NCBI GenBank assembly: GCA_040756995.1
Contig: JBFLYK010000025.1
Coordinates: 31,310-95,309, forward strand
Direction of reading: 5' to 3'
Length of the DNA: 64,000 nucleotides
DNA from: BP-133 sp040756995
GTDB lineage: Bacteria; Actinomycetota; Acidimicrobiia; IMCC26256; BP-133
Under the pieces are notes generated by a model. That model worked only from the letters and a program-made list of their open reading frames with translations. It did not search any database and was not told the DNA's origin. A program made the translations under genes and the position numbers. This document shows positions 1-10,463 of this stretch, in pieces. How positions within the stretch are numbered: the stretch's first letter is position 1; each line of letters begins with the position of its first letter.

Positions 1-195
1 GGGGCGGTGGGCGAGGCGGTGGCCGCCCACGTGAGGCCCCGCCGGCTGCAGGACGGAGTCCTGGTGGTCGAGGTCGACGCCCCGGTGTGGGCCACTCAGC
101 TCCGTTACCTGGAGGGCGATGTGCTCCGCCGGCTGGGACGCAAGGTCCGCCCCGGAGTGGTGAAGTCGATCCGGCCGGTGGTACGCAGGGGATGA
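1..195 (+). CDS. DciA/DUF721-like protein, C-terminal part (cut by window edge)
   Basis: The frame is open from base 1, so this is the 3' end of a gene that starts before the window. The visible 64 residues match the DUF721/DciA fold: an AVAAHVRPRRL-type segment, a GVLVVEVDAPVWATQL strand-helix and a basic helix ending the protein. In actinobacteria this protein is encoded just before gyrB (between recF and gyrB) and is linked to replicative helicase loading. That fits the gyrB gene 2.6 kb downstream, although three genes intervene here. The family call rests on the C-terminal half only. A GTG lies at position 7 but is internal to the domain, so it is unlikely to be the start. Confidence 0.72.
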   Translation, partial: GAVGEAVAAHVRPRRLQDGVLVVEVDAPVWATQLRYLEGDVLRRLGRKVRPGVVKSIRPVVRRG

Positions 196-213
196 CCGAG
201 GGGGGGCGACCAC

Positions 214-438
214 ATGGGTTATTCCGTGAGTATCGACCGTGAGGCCTGCATCAGCTCGGGCAACTGCGTGGCGGACTCACCCAACGCCTTCGACTTCGAC
301 GACGACGACATCGCGGTGGTGAAGGACGGCGTGAGCGAGCTGCCCGATGACCGCCTGCTGCGGGTGGCCCGCAACTGTCCGGCGGGGGCCATCATCCTCC
401 GTGACGCCGAGGGCAACGAGGTCGATCTGTTCGGCTGA
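214..438 (+). CDS. Small [3Fe-4S] ferredoxin
   Basis: A 74-residue soluble ferredoxin with three cluster ligands, Cys12, Cys18 and Cys55, in the pattern C-x5-C ... C-P. This is the signature of actinobacterial 3Fe-4S ferredoxins that pass electrons to cytochrome P450s and related oxygenases. The acidic stretch at residues 27-32 is typical of the docking surface. The ATG start follows a GAGGGGGG ribosome site. No P450 or reductase is next to it, so its partner is unknown. The downstream Dabb gene starts 20 nt after the stop and may be co-transcribed. Confidence 0.85.
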   Translation: MGYSVSIDREACISSGNCVADSPNAFDFDDDDIAVVKDGVSELPDDRLLRVARNCPAGAIILRDAEGNEVDLFG

Positions 439-458
439 CGGCTGAGGAGGCTGCCAGG

Positions 459-782
459 GTGTTTCGCCACGTCGTGATGTTCACGTTCAAGGACGGCACC
501 ACCGAGGAGCAGAAGGGAGCCGTGCGGGCCGCGCTCCACCGGCTTCCCGATGTGATTCCCGAGATCCGGGCCTACCGCTTCGGCGACGACCTCGGCCTGC
601 GGGACGACAACTTCGACTTCGCCGTCACGGCCGACTTCGACGACGTCGACAGCTTCCTCGTCTACCGCGACCATCCCGACCACCAGAAGGCCATCGCCGA
701 GTTCATCGCCCCGATCGTCAAGGCCCGGGCCGCGGTGCAGTTCGAATGGCCGGCCGCGCTGCCCACCGACCTGCCCGGCTAG
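459..782 (+). CDS. Dabb (stress-responsive alpha/beta barrel) protein
   Basis: A 107-residue protein with the opening FRHVVMFTFKDGTTEEQ and the later DxxDVDSFLVYRDHPDHQ segment, both diagnostic of the dimeric alpha/beta barrel (Dabb) fold. Family members include stress proteins and small cofactor-independent enzymes. The sequence alone does not assign a reaction. The GTG start is chosen because GAGGAGG lies 8 nt upstream. The gene follows the ferredoxin by 20 nt. Confidence 0.8.
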   Translation: MFRHVVMFTFKDGTTEEQKGAVRAALHRLPDVIPEIRAYRFGDDLGLRDDNFDFAVTADFDDVDSFLVYRDHPDHQKAIAEFIAPIVKARAAVQFEWPAALPTDLPG

Positions 783-865
783 TCGCAGACACCTTGGGGC
801 CGGCGACCCCGGGGCAAAGCGCACGAAAGCGCCGGAACGGCATCGTGTGACCGCTCTGGGGGTCC

Positions 866-871
866 TAGCCT
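866..871 (+). promoter_or_regulatory. Probable -10 box of a leaderless promoter
   Basis: TAGCCT sits 7 nt before the ATG at 879, with no Shine-Dalgarno sequence between. This favours the ATG at 879 over the GTG at 873, which would lie on the transcription start. Confidence 0.4.
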
Positions 872-878
872 GGTGACC

Positions 879-2648
879 ATGGCGACGCGGCGTGGGGACC
901 GTTGGGTGGCCCGGCCGGTCGTGGCCGGGCTCATTCGGCTCCTCGTTGTGCTGGTTCCGGCGGTGGCGGGGGCACTGGCCTCGTGGCAGGTCTCCCGGGT
1001 CTGGGAGCAGCCATCAGGCTTCTGGCCGGTCTTCGGGTGGTTCCTCACGCTGGTGGCCGTGGCGGTGGCCGTCGTCCTCGTCGTCCAGCGCTTCGCCCGG
1101 CGGTTCCTGCCCCTGGCCTGGTTGTTCTCCCTCACCTTGGCCTTTCCCGACAAGACCCCGTCCCGCATGGTGACCGCCCGGCGGGCGGCCAGCCGGCGGG
1201 CCCGACGCAAGGCCCTGCAGGACCTGCGGCGGGAAGGCATGGGTCGCGACGCGGCGGAGGCCTCGGAGGCCGCCCTCGTGCTGGTGGCCGCCCTCGGCGC
1301 CCATGACAAGCGGACCCGTGGTCATTCCGAACGGGTCCGGACCCTGGCCGATCTGCTGGCCAAGGAAGCAGGCCTGTCGGACGAGGAACGGGACAAGCTG
1401 CGCTGGGGCGCTCTCCTGCACGACATCGGGAAGCTGGCCGTCCCCGGCGCCATCCTCAACAAGCCCGACCGCCCCAACGAGGAGGAGTGGGCGACCCTCC
1501 AGCGCCATCCCGAGGAAGGGGCGCACCTGGTCGAACCGCTGGTCACCTGGCTCGGCCCCTGGTCCGGCGCCGTCGGCCATCACCACGAGAGGTGGGACGG
1601 GACCGGCTATCCGGCGGGCCTGGCCGGGGATGACATCTCGCTCGGCGGGCGGATCCTGGCCATCGCCGACGCCTACGAGGTCATGACCGCCGCCCGCGCC
1701 TACAAGGTGCCGATGTCGGCGGCGGCGGCCCGCAAGGAGCTGGTGGCGTCGGCCGGGACGCACTTCGACCCGGCGCTGGTGCGGGCGTTCATGGGCATTT
1801 CGCTGGGAGCGCTGTGGTGGACCACCGGCGTCGGCGCCCTCCTGGCCCAGATCCCGCTCCTCGGCAAGGTCGGTGCCGCCCCGGGGTTCGCCCGGATCCG
1901 GTCCGGTCTGTCGGGCTCGGCCACCGCCGTCGCCACCGTGACGGCCCTGGTCGTGGCCGGTGCCGTCGGCGGCGGCGACTCCGGTGAACCGGCCGCCTCC
2001 CGGGCCCAGGCCGTGCAATCGGCTGCTCCCGCCTCGCCACCACCTTCGCCGGCACCGGTGGTCACCACCGATCCTCCGGCGGTCGCCGCCTCGGAGCCGG
2101 CCCCCGGCGCGGCGCCGGCGGGCACGAGGCGTACCAGCGGGCCGGTCGCCAGGCGACCGGCGCCGACCATCGACACGCTCCTCGAGGGAGTCGGCACCAC
2201 CATCACCACCGCCCCGCCGGTCGGTCCGGCCCCGCCGCCGCCGCCGCCGTCTGCGCCGGCCGACCCCGCTTCTCCACCGGCGCCGAGGCCGTTCTCGGCC
2301 AAAGGCCAGCTGCTGGCTCCGGACCTGCTCGGCCGGCTGGGCATCGGGTTGACCAATCGGGGGCCCGTGGGCGGGTGCGGCCCGTCCGCCTCCCAGGGCC
2401 TCGACGCCTGGGTGTTCGAACTTCCCGCCGACGCCCCGGGCGCCGGCGCACCGGTGAAAGCGACCGGCAGCGACCTGCTCGGCCTCCACAACCTCGCTGT
2501 GGTGTTCCTCAGTGAAGGGTGCGAGGCGTTGGGGCAGTTGGATACGGAAGCGGCCGATGAGGTTGGAGTACTACCGGCCGGCACCCGGTACGTGGTGGTT
2601 TCCGACCGCCTCGGCATCGGCACCACCGTCTCGTTGACGGTCGGCTGA
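879..2648 (+). CDS. Membrane HD-GYP-type phosphohydrolase with Pro-rich extracytoplasmic tail
   Basis: About 589 residues. Two N-terminal membrane segments (about 15-35 and 49-71) precede an HD-GYP domain: HSERV near 149, HDIGK near 181, HHHERWDGTGYP near 234 and GGRILAIADAYEVMT near 266. These are the metal and phosphodiesterase motifs of c-di-GMP-degrading HD-GYP proteins. Two further hydrophobic stretches (about 308-328 and 350-368) are followed by a Pro/Ala/Thr-rich linker and a roughly 110-residue C-terminal domain with no recognised family. c-di-GMP hydrolysis is inferred from the motifs. The exported tail suggests a sensor or surface role. The start is set by the TAGCCT box 7 nt upstream; a GTG at 873 is the alternative. 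Confidence 0.82.
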   Translation: MATRRGDRWVARPVVAGLIRLLVVLVPAVAGALASWQVSRVWEQPSGFWPVFGWFLTLVAVAVAVVLVVQRFARRFLPLAWLFSLTLAFPDKTPSRMVTARRAASRRARRKALQDLRREGMGRDAAEASEAALVLVAALGAHDKRTRGHSERVRTLADLLAKEAGLSDEERDKLRWGALLHDIGKLAVPGAILNKPDRPNEEEWATLQRHPEEGAHLVEPLVTWLGPWSGAVGHHHERWDGTGYPAGLAGDDISLGGRILAIADAYEVMTAARAYKVPMSAAAARKELVASAGTHFDPALVRAFMGISLGALWWTTGVGALLAQIPLLGKVGAAPGFARIRSGLSGSATAVATVTALVVAGAVGGGDSGEPAASRAQAVQSAAPASPPPSPAPVVTTDPPAVAASEPAPGAAPAGTRRTSGPVARRPAPTIDTLLEGVGTTITTAPPVGPAPPPPPPSAPADPASPPAPRPFSAKGQLLAPDLLGRLGIGLTNRGPVGGCGPSASQGLDAWVFELPADAPGAGAPVKATGSDLLGLHNLAVVFLSEGCEALGQLDTEAADEVGVLPAGTRYVVVSDRLGIGTTVSLTVG

Positions 2649-2721
2649 CCGGCGGTCGAAAAAGTCGTTCCGTGGAGCTCCGGAAGTCCCTTTTCGGAGC
2701 CGATCCGCTGGGCCCTTCTGG

Positions 2722-2727
2722 TAAGAT
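2722..2727 (+). promoter_or_regulatory. Candidate -10 box for gyrB
   Basis: TAAGAT in the 164-bp gap between the HD-GYP gene and gyrB, leaving a leader of about 80 nt before the gyrB GTG. No convincing -35 is visible. Confidence 0.35.
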
Positions 2728-2812
2728 GACAACGTTGGATTTCGGGGCTCTGACCAGCGATTTTCCCTGAACGAGGGCCCCCGCACCCCTCTAAAGAGCG
2801 GAAGGTTCGCGC

Positions 2813-4714
<1,902 letters not shown>

Positions 4715-4752
4715 TTTTCTGCATCTAGCAACAACCAAGGGAGGCGGCCGAG

Positions 4753-7221
4753 GTGCCTGACGGCCAGCAGAGCCTGGGAGCGATCGAGCCGATCGAGATC
4801 CAGGAGGAGATGTCGCGGTCCTTCATGGACTACGCGATGTCCGTCATCGTTTCGAGGGCCCTGCCCGACGCCCGCGACGGCCTGAAGCCCGTCCACCGGC
4901 GGATCCTCTACGGCATGTACGACCGGGGCCTGCGCCCCGAGCGGCCCTACGTGAAGTGCGCCCAGGTCGTCGGCCACGTGATGGGCAACTACCACCCCCA
5001 CGGCGACACGGCGATCTACGACGCCCTCGCCCGCATGGCCCAGAACTTCTCCCTCCGCCACCCCCTCGTCGACGGTCACGGCAACTTCGGCTCCCCCGAC
5101 CCCAACGACCGTCCGGCGGCGATGAGGTACACCGAATGCCGGCTGGCGCCGTTGGCCATGCACATGCTGGCGGGGATCGACGAGGACACCGTCGACTTCA
5201 TCGACACCTATGACGGCAAGACGCAGGAGCCGGCGGTACTGCCTTCCCGTTTCCCGAACCTGCTGGTGAACGGGAGCGGTGGCATCGCCGTGGGAATGGC
5301 GACCAACATCCCGCCGCACAACCTCCGCGAGGTCATCGACGCCACGGTCCACCTCATCGACAATCCCGAGGCGACGCCCGACGACCTCATGCAATTCGTG
5401 CTGGGGCCGGACTTCCCGACCGGTGCACTGATCATGGGCCGGGCCGGAATCCTCGACGCCTACCGGACGGGTCGGGGGTCGATCCGGATGCGGGCCGTGG
5501 CCGAGATCGAGGAAGACGCCCGGGGCGGGCAGCGCATCGTCGTCACCGAAGTGCCGTACCAGACCTCGGTCGAGGCCATCGGGGCCAAGATCGAGGAGCT
5601 CGTGCGGGAGCGGAAGATCGAAGGCATCCGCGACGCCCGCAACGAGAGTTCTCGGGCCGGTACCCGGCTCGTCATCGACCTGAAACGCGACGCCAACGCC
5701 CAGGTCGTCCTCAACATGCTCTACAAGCACACGCCGATGCAGTCGAGCTTCGGAGTGATCATGCTCGCCCTGATGGACGGCGCGCCCAAGGTGCTGAACC
5801 TGGCGGAGGCGCTCAACGCCTACGTCCGCCATCAGGTGGAAGTCGTCCGGCGCCGGACCGAATATCGGCTGCGCAAGGCCCGCGACCGGGCCCACATCGT
5901 CGAAGGTCTCCTGCGGGCCCTCGACATGCTCGATGAGGTCATCGCCCTCATCCGCGGTTCGGCGGACGTCGACGCCGCCCGGGCCGGCCTCATGGCGGCG
6001 CCGTTCGAGTTCTCGGAGATCCAGGCCAACCACATTCTCGACATGCCGCTGCGGCGCCTCACCGGCCTGGAGCGCCAGAAGCTCATCGACGAGTTCTCCG
6101 AACTCACCGCCACGATCACCGAGCTGGAATCGATCCTGGCCGATCCCGCCAAGCTGCGGGGCGTCATCAAGACCGAGCTCATCGAGATCCGCGACAAGTT
6201 CGGCAACGATCGCCGCAGCCAGATCACCTACGACCCGGGTGACCTCGACACGCTCGACCTCATCGACGACGACGAGGTCGTGGTCACCCTGTCGAAGGGC
6301 GGCTACATCAAGACTGTCGCCGCCGACGCCTTCCGCCGTCAGGGCCGGGGCGGCCGCGGCGTCACCGGGGCGAAGCTCAAGGACGAGGACTACATCGAGC
6401 ATCTCCTCACCACCACGGCGCACTCCTACCTGTTGTTCTTCTCGAACCGGGGCCGGGTCTACCGGCTGCGGGCCCACGAGATTCCGATGAAGGAGCGCAC
6501 CGCCCGGGGTACGGCGCTGGTCAACCTCATCGCCCTCCAGCCCGGGGAGCGGGTGCAGGCGATCATCGACACCCGCCAGTACGAGGAGGGCCGTTACCTG
6601 TTCTTCTGCACGGCCAAGGGTGTCGTGAAGAAGACGCTGATGAGCGAGTACGACTCCTCGCTGCGGACGGGCCTCATCGCCATCAACCTCCGGGAGGACG
6701 ACGAGCTCGTCAAGGTCATCCAGACCACCGGCAACGACGACATCTTCATGGTCTCCCGCGACGGCATGACGATCCGTTTCTCGGAGGACGACGTGCGGCC
6801 CATGGGCCGGGCGACCTCCGGTGTGCGGGGCATGAAGCTGAAGGACGCCAACGACGTCGTCGTCGGCTGCGACGTCGCCCGCGACGACGTGGAGATCCTG
6901 CTCGTGACCGAGGCCGGCTACGGCAAGCGGACGAAGCTCGACCGGTTCAACCGGCAGGGCCGCGGCGGCCAGGGCGTGCGGGGCATCAAGGTCACCGCCG
7001 CCCGGGGGTCGGTGGTGGCGGCCTTCATGGTCAGCTCGGACGACGAGATCCTCGTCTTCTCCTCCGCGGGCAACATCATCCGGATGGAGGCCGGCGAGAT
7101 CTCCTCACAGGGCCGCGACGCCACCGGCGTCCGGATCGCCCGGGTCGGGGCCGGCGAGCAGGTGTCGGCTGTGGCGCCCGTCCTCGAAACCGATGCGCCC
7201 GAGGAGGGCGGGGCGGCGTGA
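4753..7221 (+). CDS. gyrA: DNA gyrase subunit A
   Basis: DNA-cleaving and DNA-wrapping subunit of gyrase, 822 residues. The catalytic tyrosine is Tyr126 in RYTECRL. The quinolone-resistance region reads HPHGDTAIYD, with Thr86 and Asp90 at the E. coli Ser83 and Asp87 positions. The C-terminal beta-pinwheel has a GyrA-box near residues 528-534, written QGRGGRG rather than the usual QRRGGKG, and a related RQGRGGQGVRG repeat near 735. The GTG start follows AAGGGAGG. The stop overlaps the next start in GTGA, so the downstream membrane gene is translationally coupled. Confidence 0.98.
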   Translation: MPDGQQSLGAIEPIEIQEEMSRSFMDYAMSVIVSRALPDARDGLKPVHRRILYGMYDRGLRPERPYVKCAQVVGHVMGNYHPHGDTAIYDALARMAQNFSLRHPLVDGHGNFGSPDPNDRPAAMRYTECRLAPLAMHMLAGIDEDTVDFIDTYDGKTQEPAVLPSRFPNLLVNGSGGIAVGMATNIPPHNLREVIDATVHLIDNPEATPDDLMQFVLGPDFPTGALIMGRAGILDAYRTGRGSIRMRAVAEIEEDARGGQRIVVTEVPYQTSVEAIGAKIEELVRERKIEGIRDARNESSRAGTRLVIDLKRDANAQVVLNMLYKHTPMQSSFGVIMLALMDGAPKVLNLAEALNAYVRHQVEVVRRRTEYRLRKARDRAHIVEGLLRALDMLDEVIALIRGSADVDAARAGLMAAPFEFSEIQANHILDMPLRRLTGLERQKLIDEFSELTATITELESILADPAKLRGVIKTELIEIRDKFGNDRRSQITYDPGDLDTLDLIDDDEVVVTLSKGGYIKTVAADAFRRQGRGGRGVTGAKLKDEDYIEHLLTTTAHSYLLFFSNRGRVYRLRAHEIPMKERTARGTALVNLIALQPGERVQAIIDTRQYEEGRYLFFCTAKGVVKKTLMSEYDSSLRTGLIAINLREDDELVKVIQTTGNDDIFMVSRDGMTIRFSEDDVRPMGRATSGVRGMKLKDANDVVVGCDVARDDVEILLVTEAGYGKRTKLDRFNRQGRGGQGVRGIKVTAARGSVVAAFMVSSDDEILVFSSAGNIIRMEAGEISSQGRDATGVRIARVGAGEQVSAVAPVLETDAPEEGGAA

Positions 7222-7685
7222 GTGGCCTGCCGGGGTCGCGGGTGACATCGTCTGGGCCTCCGCTCGGGGACTGGCTGCGCGACCCCGACATCGAAGTGGT
7301 GAAGAAGCCCGAGCGGCGCACGGTGATCCTGCGGCGCATCGACCTGTGGTCGGCGCTCAAGGTGTCGCTCGGGCTCTACTTCAGCATCTTCCTGGTCATG
7401 CTGACCGGACTGGTGCTGCTGTGGTTCGGCGGCCGTTCCGCCGGCGTCATCGACAACATCGAGAGCCTGGTGGAGCAGCTCGGCTACGCCGAGAACGACA
7501 CGTTCCACTTCAAGGGTGCCGAGATCCTGAAGATGACGGCCGTCATCGGCCCGATCCTCGTCGTGCTCGGCGCGCTGGCCACGGTGGCCGGTGTCGCCCT
7601 GTTCAATGCCCTGTCCCGCCTCGTCGGCGGTGTCGAGGTGACGGTGGCCGACGGCGAGGAGCCGCCGCCCCGGCGGGGGGTCTAG
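7218..7685 (+). CDS. DUF3566 membrane protein
   Basis: A 155-residue integral membrane protein with a cytoplasmic N-terminus and two hydrophobic helices (about 53-74 and 115-138). The RRIDLWSALKVSLGLYFSIF segment is characteristic of DUF3566. The family is conserved directly after gyrA in actinobacteria, and its function is unknown. The start overlaps the gyrA stop by four bases. Its stop codon is interlocked with that of the convergent gene: the TAG here and the TAG of the opposite gene share a CTAG palindrome at 7682-7685. Confidence 0.88.
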   Translation: MSGLPGSRVTSSGPPLGDWLRDPDIEVVKKPERRTVILRRIDLWSALKVSLGLYFSIFLVMLTGLVLLWFGGRSAGVIDNIESLVEQLGYAENDTFHFKGAEILKMTAVIGPILVVLGALATVAGVALFNALSRLVGGVEVTVADGEEPPPRRGV

Positions 7686-7912
7686 GCCTCGGCGGTGAGC
7701 TGCAGGCTCTGCGCCTCGAGCCAGGCCGAGATCTCTTCCGCCCACGTCACGAAGGAGCGGCGGGTCAGGCCCAGCTCCAGCAGGCGCTCGGCGAAGGGAA
7801 CGGTCTTGATCGGAACGCCGGCGCTCAGCGGCTGCACATCGCACAGGCAGTGCGCCAGCCCATGGCCGGAACAGCCGGTGGAGAAGGCCGTGGCCTCGTT
7901 GCCGTCGATCAT
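7682..7912 (-). CDS. Small Cys-containing hypothetical protein
   Basis: A 76-residue protein starting MIDGNEATAF. The ATG at 7912 is chosen because AAAGGGG lies just upstream on the minus strand. It has a cluster of three Cys and two His (CSGHGLAHCLCD, residues 13-24) that could bind a metal, followed by a helical C-terminal half. I do not recognise a family. It converges on the DUF3566 gene with a shared CTAG at the stops. The upstream region carries repeated GGTCAT elements. Confidence 0.5.
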   Translation of the reverse strand: MIDGNEATAFSTGCSGHGLAHCLCDVQPLSAGVPIKTVPFAERLLELGLTRRSFVTWAEEISAWLEAQSLQLTAEA

Positions 7913-8008
7913 TCGTCGTCCCCTTTGAGCCTGCACCCGTTCGGCGGACCGTGCCCGGCTCCGCCTGCCCAACACTCTGTTCAACGGCTATCTCGGCTCT
8001 TCATTACG

Positions 8009-8063
8009 GGTCATTGACAAAAATGATCCAGAAGCAGGAGAACGCCTGGTCATGTCGGGTCAT
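8009..8063. repeat. GGTCAT repeats and inverted repeat
   Basis: GGGTCATT (8009-8016) and AATGATCC (8023-8030) form a near-perfect inverted repeat. Two more direct copies of GGTCAT start at 8048 and 8058, one helical turn apart. They sit between the small minus-strand gene and the tRNA-Ile gene and could be a regulator's binding array. Confidence 0.3.
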
Positions 8064-8163
8064 AGGCGACCAACAGGGCGTGGCCCGGACGAAGGGGTCA
8101 GACCGGGCAGACCACGAGCCGCCGACGGGCAGGGCGGCGTCTAAACTGCCGGGCCGTGGTTCG

Positions 8164-8237
8164 GGGGCTATAGCTCAGTCGGTTAGAGCGCATCCCTGAT
8201 AAGGATGAGGTCGCTGGTTCGATTCCAGCTAGCCCCA
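8164..8237 (+). tRNA. tRNA-Ile (anticodon GAT)
   Basis: A full cloverleaf can be folded. The acceptor arms are GGGGCTA and TAGCCCC, the D arm is GCTC...GAGC, and the anticodon stem ATCCC/GGGAT-type encloses TGATAAG with anticodon GAT. The T arm is CTGG-TTCGATT-CCAG and the discriminator base is A at 8237. CCA is not encoded. A possible -10, TAAACT, lies at 8142-8147. The position after gyrA and DUF3566 matches the usual actinobacterial order. Confidence 0.97.
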
Positions 8238-8240
8238 CAC

Positions 8241-8378
8241 ATGAAAGCCCTCCGGCGTACCCTGGTCGCCCTCGGGTTGGCCGGAGCGGTCGGTTGGCTG
8301 CTCCGCCTCCGGGGCCGAGGCGGTGCCCCGCCCACCAAGGGCGGCTGGCGCCAGCTGCACGAGCCCGACTTCCGGTGA
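8241..8378 (+). CDS. 45-residue membrane-anchored small protein, DLW-39-like
   Basis: The ATG lies 3 nt after the tRNA-Ile 3' end. It encodes 45 residues: a basic start, one hydrophobic helix (TLVALGLAGAVGWLL), a Gly/Arg linker and a short polar tail with GGWRQLHEPD. The stop overlaps the next start in GTGA at 8375-8378, which supports translation. Size, membrane topology, the Trp near the end and the position beside tRNA-Ile resemble the actinobacterial DLW-39 small-protein family, but the DLW triplet itself is absent, so kinship is inferred. Confidence 0.6.
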   Translation: MKALRRTLVALGLAGAVGWLLRLRGRGGAPPTKGGWRQLHEPDFR

Positions 8379-9433
8379 CCACGGTTCTGCTGGTCGGCTC
8401 GGGCGCCGTGGGGCGCCGGGCCGCCCGCCAGCTGGCGGAGACCGACGGGGTCGAACGGATCCTGATCACCGACCGGGCGCCGGCGCTGGCCGAGGAGGCC
8501 GCCGAGGCCATGGGCGACCGGGCCGAAGCGATCGACTGGGCCCCCGACCGGCCGCTCCCGTCCGGAGTCGGAGTCGTCGCCTCGGCCATCGGAGGCTCCG
8601 CCGAACGGGCCGTGTTCGAACGGGCGGTGGAGGCCGGCGTCCCGGCGGCGGGGTGCGCCGACGACGATGACGGCATCCGCCGCGTCCTGGATCTCGACGA
8701 CGCCGCCCGGGAGGCCGGCGTCACGCTGGCCGCCGGCTGCGGCCTGGCGCCGGGGCTGGCCGACGTTCTGGCCCGTCACGCCGCCGATGCTCTGGAAGTC
8801 GTGGACGAGGTCCACGTCGCCCGGGCCGGTTCGGCCGGGCCGGCCTGCCGGTCCACCATCGTCCGGGCCGCCCGCGGTTCCGTCCTCGAATGGCGCGACG
8901 GCGCCTGGGCCCGCCACCGGGCGGGGAGCGGCCGCCAGCTCGTGTGGTTTCCGTCGCCGGTCGGCGGTCTCGACTGCCACCGGGCCGGTTCGGGGCAGGC
9001 GGCGCTGCTCCTCGACGCCTTCCCGACACTGCGCCGGGCGTCGATGCGGATCGCCTCGCCGCTCGGCCCCGGGCGTCAGGCGCCGGGCATGCGCCTGCTG
9101 GGTCACATCCCGGTGGTGTCGACCGCGCTCACGGGCGGCAACGCCGCCCGGCGCCGCGACCCGGAGGGCGACTGGGGTGCGGTCTGGGTGGAGGTGCGCG
9201 GTCGCCGGGGCCGGTCGGAGGAGATCCTCGTCTACGGCGCCGTCGACCGGATGGCCTTCGCCTCCGGGGCCGTCCTGGCCGTGGCCGCCCTGTGGCTGGC
9301 CGGTCTCGGACCGGCGGCCGTCAGCGCCACCGGCGCCCACGGGCTGGCGGCGCTGGTCGACCCGGTGCCGTTCCTCGGCGAGCTGGCCCGCCGGGGCGTC
9401 AAGGCCGCCGTCTTCGAGGGCGCCTCGGTCTGA
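8375..9433 (+). CDS. Saccharopine dehydrogenase-like NAD(P)-binding protein
   Basis: A 352-residue protein opening with a Rossmann nucleotide loop, VLLVGSGAVGRRAARQL, followed by ITDRAP and a conserved-type AAGCGLAPGLAD segment, which is the architecture of saccharopine dehydrogenase-like reductases. The substrate cannot be told from sequence. The GTG start is chosen because it overlaps the stop of the 45-residue ORF (GTGA) and places the Rossmann motif at the N-terminus. A longer upstream extension would overlap that ORF out of frame. Confidence 0.72.
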   Translation: MTTVLLVGSGAVGRRAARQLAETDGVERILITDRAPALAEEAAEAMGDRAEAIDWAPDRPLPSGVGVVASAIGGSAERAVFERAVEAGVPAAGCADDDDGIRRVLDLDDAAREAGVTLAAGCGLAPGLADVLARHAADALEVVDEVHVARAGSAGPACRSTIVRAARGSVLEWRDGAWARHRAGSGRQLVWFPSPVGGLDCHRAGSGQAALLLDAFPTLRRASMRIASPLGPGRQAPGMRLLGHIPVVSTALTGGNAARRRDPEGDWGAVWVEVRGRRGRSEEILVYGAVDRMAFASGAVLAVAALWLAGLGPAAVSATGAHGLAALVDPVPFLGELARRGVKAAVFEGASV

Positions 9434-9448
9434 GCCGCCCGTCCGGCT

Positions 9449-10393
9449 CTACGGCCGGATGACGAGCTTGCCGAACTGCTCGCCCGCTTCGAGTACCCGC
9501 ATGGCGTCGCGGACCTTCTCCACGCCGTCGTAGACCTCCGAGACCGGAGGGTGGAGATCGGCGTGCTCGACGAAGGCGCACAGCGTCTTGAACTCGTCGA
9601 GCGTGCCCATGGCCGAACCGAGCACCTGGATCTCCCGGTAGAAGAGCCGGTTGAGATCGGCCGAAGGACGGGAGCCGGTGGTGGCCCCGGCCACCACGAT
9701 GCGCCCGCCCTGGTTGAGCGACTTCATCGAGTGGCCCCAGGTGGCCTCGCCGACCGTCTCCAGCACGACGTCGACCCGCTTGGGCAGCTTCCCGCCCGAG
9801 ATGACCCCCTCGTGGGCGCCGAGCTGGCGGGCCTTCTCCAGCGCCTCCTCCTTGCGGGAGGTGACCGTGACGTGGGCCCCGGCGTGGACGGCGAGCATGA
9901 TGGCGGCCGTCGACACCCCGCCGCTGGCGCCCTGCACGAGCAGCCGCTCGCCGGGCCGCAGCTGCGCCTTGGTGAACAGCATCCGGTAGGCGGTGAGCCA
10001 GGCGGTGCCGAGCCCGGCGGCCTCCTCGAAACTGAGGTTGGCCGGCTTCGGGACCAGGTTGGCGGCCGGAAGCGCCACCTTGGGAGCGAAGGTGCCGTCG
10101 ACCCCGTCGGTCAGCATCCGCAGGCCGCCGTCCGGTGTCGGGAGCACCGGGTAGAAGACGACCTCCTTCCCGTCCGGGGAGAGGCCGGCGCCGTCACAGC
10201 CGAGCACCACCGGCGGCTCGAAGGGGTAGCCGACCTGGCCTTTCAGCGTCCACGTGTCGTGGGGGTTGAGGGAGGCGGCCTTCACGTCGGCCACCACCCA
10301 GCCGGCCGGCGGGTCGGGGTCGTGGTACTCGCCGACGACGAGGCCGTCGAGGAAATCGGGCAGACCGAGCTTTTCGGCATAGGCGGCGATCAT
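9449..10393 (-). CDS. Quinone oxidoreductase-like MDR family protein
   Basis: A 314-residue medium-chain dehydrogenase/reductase. It has a GroES-like N-terminal half (VVLGCDGAGLSPDGKEVVFYP) and the NADPH-binding half with LRPGERLLVQGASGGVSTAAIMLA and a DVVLETVGEATW strand. Structural zinc cysteines are absent, as in the zinc-free quinone oxidoreductase branch. The predicted activity is NADPH-dependent reduction of quinones or enones. The gene is divergent from the HDOD gene. Confidence 0.8.
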   Translation of the reverse strand: MIAAYAEKLGLPDFLDGLVVGEYHDPDPPAGWVVADVKAASLNPHDTWTLKGQVGYPFEPPVVLGCDGAGLSPDGKEVVFYPVLPTPDGGLRMLTDGVDGTFAPKVALPAANLVPKPANLSFEEAAGLGTAWLTAYRMLFTKAQLRPGERLLVQGASGGVSTAAIMLAVHAGAHVTVTSRKEEALEKARQLGAHEGVISGGKLPKRVDVVLETVGEATWGHSMKSLNQGGRIVVAGATTGSRPSADLNRLFYREIQVLGSAMGTLDEFKTLCAFVEHADLHPPVSEVYDGVEKVRDAMRVLEAGEQFGKLVIRP

Positions 10394-10463
10394 GCTCGTG
10401 ACTCTACCCAGGCCGGTCGCCGTTCCTCTTTTCCGGGCGCCCGGGCGGCCGATCGGGGGGCAC

